From the NCBI GenBank assembly GCA_024280535.1, contig JAJRPY010000085.1:1-9049 (forward strand): 9,049 nucleotides of DNA, read 5' to 3'. The notes below the pieces were generated by a model. It had not been told where the DNA came from. It searched no databases and saw nothing but the letters and a program-made list of their open reading frames with translations. Positions 5,881-9,049 of the stretch are shown piece by piece; the first letter of the stretch is position 1, and every line of letters starts with the position of its first letter. Source of the stretch: Gammaproteobacteria bacterium (GTDB taxonomy: Bacteria; Pseudomonadota; Gammaproteobacteria; PS1; Pseudothioglobaceae). A program made the translations under genes and the position numbers.

Positions 5881-7011
5881 CTACCCCAGCAATTGAATCA
5901 TAATACCAGCCGCAATAGCCGAGCCAATAACGCCTGCCACATTAGGACCCATCGCATGCATTAACAAGAAATTATGCGGGTTTGACTCCAACCCAACTTT
6001 ATTGGACACGCGCGCCGCCATAGGCACAGCAGAAACACCAGCAGAGCCAATTAATGGATTAATTTTATGCTTACTAAATAGATTCATAAACTTAGCCATC
6101 AGCAGCCCGCTAGCCGTGCCAATCGCAAATGCAACCATACCTAGCACCAAAATACCTAGTGTTTCAGGACGCAAAAAAGTATCTGCCATTAATTTAGACC
6201 CCACGGCTAGACCCAAAAAAATCGTCATAATATTAATCAGCGCATTTTGCGTCGTATCACTCAAACGATCAACCACACCCGACTCTTTCATCAAATTACC
6301 AAAAGCAAACATCCCCAGCAATGGCGCCGCATCAGGCAATAATAGTGCCACCAACATCAATAACATCACAGGGAAAATAATTTTTTCAGCCGTGGACACT
6401 TCGCGCAACTGCACCATTTCAATTTGGCGTTCTTTTTCGCTGGTTAATGCTCGCATAATGGGTGGCTGAATTAAAGGCACTAATGCCATATAAGAATAAG
6501 ACGCCACCGCAATTGCGCCTAATAATTCTGGTGCCAATTTGCTGGCCACGTAAATACTGGTCGGGCCATCTGCACCCCCAATAATACCAATCGCAGCAGC
6601 ATCCCCCAAACTAAAATCAAACAAACCTAACGCGGTTAAGCCAATTGCACCCAATAAAGTTGCAAAAATACCAATTTGAGCAGCAGCGCCAAGTAATAAG
6701 GTTTTTGGATTGGCGAGCAAAGGGCCGAAGTCTGTCAATGCGCCAACCCCCATAAAAATAATCAAAGGAAAGGCACCCGATTCAATACCCACCACATAAA
6801 ACACATGCAAAATACCCGACCCTTCTGCAATGCCTGCACCTGGAATATTAGCCAAAATTGCACCAAACCCAATTGGCAATAATAATAACGGCTCAAATTT
6901 CTTAATAATGGCCAAATACAGCAACAACATACCCACTAGCAACATCAAGCCCTGACCCCACACCATTTGGTACAAGCCAGTATTCAGCCAAAACGAATGC
7001 AATTGTTCCAT
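5881..7011 (-). CDS. oadB: Oxaloacetate decarboxylase beta subunit, Na+-translocating (OadB)
   Basis: OadB is the membrane subunit that decarboxylates carboxybiotin on OadA and couples this to Na+ export. The 376-residue protein is highly hydrophobic with many membrane segments. The key [11 protein letters not shown] motif is at 144-154; Asp148 corresponds to the Na+-binding Asp203 of the Klebsiella enzyme. The second functional motif, [18 protein letters not shown], is at 318-335. It is shorter than the 433-residue Klebsiella protein but matches the common short form. Related beta subunits of methylmalonyl-CoA or glutaconyl-CoA decarboxylases are very similar; the partner OadA with a fused biotin domain favours oxaloacetate as substrate. 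A weak AAGAG site lies 7 nt before the ATG. It is 16 nt downstream of oadA. Confidence 0.95.
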   Translation of the reverse strand: MEQLHSFWLNTGLYQMVWGQGLMLLVGMLLLYLAIIKKFEPLLLLPIGFGAILANIPGAGIAEGSGILHVFYVVGIESGAFPLIIFMGVGALTDFGPLLANPKTLLLGAAAQIGIFATLLGAIGLTALGLFDFSLGDAAAIGIIGGADGPTSIYVASKLAPELLGAIAVASYSYMALVPLIQPPIMRALTSEKERQIEMVQLREVSTAEKIIFPVMLLMLVALLLPDAAPLLGMFAFGNLMKESGVVDRLSDTTQNALINIMTIFLGLAVGSKLMADTFLRPETLGILVLGMVAFAIGTASGLLMAKFMNLFSKHKINPLIGSAGVSAVPMAARVSNKVGLESNPHNFLLMHAMGPNVAGVIGSAIAAGIMIQLLG

Positions 7012-7027
7012 ATTCAGACTCTTATAA

Positions 7028-8863
7028 TTATGCTAACGATACCAAGGCTTGACCCACTTTAACCGCATCACCCTCTTTAACGCTAATCTCAGTAATCACG
7101 CCACTTCTAGCTGATTTAATTTCAGTTTCCATTTTCATAGCTTCCAGAATAACCAGCACATCGCCTTCCTTTACCTTTTGATTAATGGACACCATCACTT
7201 TCCAAATATTACCCGAAAGTGGCGCACCAATTGGCTCGCCACCTGTGGCCGGCACCTCGGTAACAATTTCTTTTTCTGCTACGGGTACTGCTGTTGCTTT
7301 TTCAGAGGCAGGCTTCATCGAGGTTACATCGCCACCAGCAGAGACATCAACGGTATAAGAATTGCCCTTAAACGAAATTGTATAAGTGCCTTCTTCGTTA
7401 TCAGATGCAGTGTTACGCACCCCTTCTTGTGGCGCCGGCTCAAAGAAATCAGCATTATCCCGATTTTGCAAAAATGACACGCCCACTTGCGGGAATAAAG
7501 CGTAAGTCATTAAATCATCAATTTTATTATCAGCCAGTTTAATCCCTTTATCAACCACAATTTTGTCAAATTCTTGCTCAAGAATAGACATTTCTGGCGC
7601 AATATTATCAGCAGGACGACAAGTAATTGGCTCGCCACCTTCTAACACTTTGGTTTGTAATGCTTGGTCAACTGGTGCAGGTGTTGCGCCGTATTCGCCT
7701 TTTAGTACGCCCGCGGCTTCTTTGGTAATTGTTTTATAACGCTCACCGGCTAAAATATTAAGCACCGACTGCGTACCCACAATTTGTGATGTTGGTGTCA
7801 CCAAAGGTAGATAGCCTAAGTCTTTGCGTACGCGTGGAATTTCTGCCATAACCTCGTCCATCTTGTCGGCTGCATTTTGCTCACGCAATTGGTTCTCCAT
7901 ATTGGTCAGCATACCGCCTGGCACTTGAGACAACAAAATACGCGAATCCACCCCCCGCAAAGAGCCTTCAAATTTCGAATATTTGGCGCGAATAGGGCGA
8001 AAATAGGCATCAATTTCCTCTAATTTGTATAAATCAAGCCCTGTTTTTCTTGGGCTATTTTCCAAAATAGACACAATGGAATTGGTCGCAGAATGCCCGT
8101 AAGTCATACTCATTGAGCCAATTGCTGTATCCACCCGATCAATCCCCGCCTCAACCGCCTTAATAATAGTTGTGGTAGATAAGCCAGTGGTTGCGTGGGC
8201 ATGCAATTGAATGGGGATGTCAATCGTTGCTTTTAGTGTCTTCACCAACTCATAGGCAACATACGGCTGTAATAGCCCTGCCATATCTTTAATACACAAG
8301 GAATGCGCGCCCATATCTTCAATACGCTTTGCCATGTCAACCCACGTTTGCGTATTATGCACAGGGCTTACGGTATAGGAAATTGTTCCTTGCGCGTGCT
8401 GGTCTAATTTAACCGCTTGATCAACTGCCGTTTTTAGATTTCGAACATCGTTCATCGCATCAAAAATACGAAACACACCGACCCCATTTTGCGCGCAACG
8501 ATCGACAAATTTACGCACCACGTCATCACTATAATGGCGATAACCTAATAAATTCTGCCCACGCAATAGCATTTGCTGTGGGGTATTTGGCATCACCGCT
8601 TTAATCTCACGAATGCGATCCCAAGGATCCTCGCCCAAATAACGAATACACGAATCAAACGTCGCACCCCCCCAAGACTCCATCGACCAATAGCCAATTT
8701 TGTCTAGCTTATCAGCAATCGGCAGCATATCATCAATGCGCATACGCGTTGCTAATAAAGATTGGTGTGCATCTCTAAAAACAAGCTCGGTAATTTCTAC
8801 CTTTTTGTTATTTACTGGCGTTTTGTTTGATTTTCTGATCATATTCCCTAAAAAATTTAACAT
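7028..8863 (-). CDS. oadA: Oxaloacetate decarboxylase alpha subunit (OadA), biotin-containing
   Basis: OadA transfers the carboxyl group from oxaloacetate to biotin, giving pyruvate and carboxybiotin, which OadB then decarboxylates. The 611 residues contain an N-terminal carboxyltransferase barrel (about 22-290) with metal and catalytic residues Asp31 (FRDAHQS), Lys192 (CIKDMAG) and His221/His223 (LHAHATTG). A conserved carboxylase C-terminal region (about 300-470) follows, then a Pro/Ala/Glu-rich linker (about 475-545) and a biotinyl domain with EAMKMET, biotin on Lys577. The protein extends about 20 residues ahead of the usual [13 protein letters not shown] start. The ATG at 8863 is chosen because a GAGGGG site precedes it; an internal ATG at 8842 is the alternative. 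The subunit resembles pyruvate carboxylase subunit B (PycB), but adjacent oadG and oadB identify the Na+ pump. It starts 6 nt after the oadG stop. Confidence 0.96.
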   Translation of the reverse strand: MLNFLGNMIRKSNKTPVNNKKVEITELVFRDAHQSLLATRMRIDDMLPIADKLDKIGYWSMESWGGATFDSCIRYLGEDPWDRIREIKAVMPNTPQQMLLRGQNLLGYRHYSDDVVRKFVDRCAQNGVGVFRIFDAMNDVRNLKTAVDQAVKLDQHAQGTISYTVSPVHNTQTWVDMAKRIEDMGAHSLCIKDMAGLLQPYVAYELVKTLKATIDIPIQLHAHATTGLSTTTIIKAVEAGIDRVDTAIGSMSMTYGHSATNSIVSILENSPRKTGLDLYKLEEIDAYFRPIRAKYSKFEGSLRGVDSRILLSQVPGGMLTNMENQLREQNAADKMDEVMAEIPRVRKDLGYLPLVTPTSQIVGTQSVLNILAGERYKTITKEAAGVLKGEYGATPAPVDQALQTKVLEGGEPITCRPADNIAPEMSILEQEFDKIVVDKGIKLADNKIDDLMTYALFPQVGVSFLQNRDNADFFEPAPQEGVRNTASDNEEGTYTISFKGNSYTVDVSAGGDVTSMKPASEKATAVPVAEKEIVTEVPATGGEPIGAPLSGNIWKVMVSINQKVKEGDVLVILEAMKMETEIKSARSGVITEISVKEGDAVKVGQALVSLA

Positions 8864-8869
8864 ACTACT

Positions 8870-9049
8870 TTATGCCCCTCTGTGCAACTTAATCGCTTGC
8901 TCAATGACAAACTTGGTTTCTTCGTCAAGTTCCTGATCAAGCGTGGTTACACTGTCTTTCTGCTCATTATTCAATCGAGCTTGGAGTGTTTGAATGATGG
9001 CTGACATTAATTTGGTCGCAAAAACCAATAAAGTCAAAAACAATAAAAC
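8870..9049 (-). CDS. oadG: Oxaloacetate decarboxylase gamma subunit (OadG), C-terminal part
   Basis: Reading the minus strand from the window edge gives an open frame of 59 codons ending in TAA at 8870-8872; the start lies beyond 9049. It begins inside a hydrophobic membrane helix (VLLFLTLLVFATKLMSAII), followed by a charged cytoplasmic tail ending EQAIKLHRGA. This is the layout of OadG, a roughly 80-90 residue single-span subunit that holds the alpha and beta subunits together, so about 20-30 residues are missing. Identification rests on topology, the FATKLMS helix end typical of the family, and position just upstream of oadA. The gene is partial because of the window edge, not broken. Confidence 0.85.
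   Translation of the reverse strand, partial: VLLFLTLLVFATKLMSAIIQTLQARLNNEQKDSVTTLDQELDEETKFVIEQAIKLHRGA
8875..8880 (-). promoter_or_regulatory. Shine-Dalgarno site of oadA
   Basis: GAGGGG on the minus strand lies within the last codons of oadG, 11 nt before the oadA ATG. The spacing is slightly long, but it is the best site and favours the ATG at 8863 over the one at 8842, whose AGGGA is only a few bases away. Confidence 0.45.

Noticed and set aside
6002..6469. Plus-strand open frame of 155 codons inside oadB
   Set aside because: It is antisense to a well-conserved membrane-protein gene; its composition mirrors the reverse complement of oadB codons and it has no recognisable domain.
8667..8673. 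Run of seven C (seven G on the coding strand) in oadA
   Set aside because: It encodes the conserved Trp-Gly-Gly of the carboxyltransferase domain; the frame is intact, so there is no evidence of phase variation or an assembly error.

Overview
The window is AT-rich chromosomal DNA from a Gram-negative bacterium, most likely a gammaproteobacterium. It holds the inner-membrane part of a Lol lipoprotein-export machine, a lipid A-type acyltransferase, a typical gammaproteobacterial PanD and a Na+-pumping oxaloacetate decarboxylase of the OadGAB type. Base composition and gene mix would suit a sulfur-oxidising SUP05/Thioglobus-type organism or one of its invertebrate symbionts, but that placement is an inference. 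There are no tRNAs, rRNAs, CRISPR arrays, insertion sequences or phage genes. Coding density is very high: the only non-coding stretches above 20 bp are 1-130 and 563-622.

Left part (1-2992): a stem-loop (35-67), then psiE (131-562, minus strand), a four-helix membrane protein. A 60-bp divergent spacer follows, carrying a tandem repeat. Then comes a plus-strand set with overlapping genes: a LolC/LolE/LolF-type permease (623-1858), lolD (1851-2522) and an unrecognised lolD-coupled gene (2519-2992). Together the first two form the ABC engine that extracts lipoproteins from the inner membrane.

Right part (2995 to the end, all minus strand): one tightly packed run, read right to left. It begins with the C-terminal part of oadG (cut by the window edge), then oadA, oadB, panD, a 75-residue carrier protein, a DltA-like amino-acid adenylation enzyme and a lipid A acyltransferase-like protein. 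Gaps are 6, 16, 10, -4, 5 and 1 nt, so the run looks like a single operon. OadGAB converts oxaloacetate to pyruvate and exports Na+. PanD makes beta-alanine from aspartate.

The most interesting element is the last trio (carrier, adenylation enzyme, LABLAT-type transferase). It has the same architecture as the Vibrio cholerae AlmF/AlmE/AlmG system, which glycylates lipid A and gives polymyxin resistance; that system is itself related to the Gram-positive Dlt pathway. Here the trio is fused by a 4-nt overlap to panD. This raises the testable idea that the surface decoration uses beta-alanine made on site, although D-alanine or glycine remain possible. The trio converges with the Lol genes with only 2 bp between stop codons, so two envelope-related units face each other.
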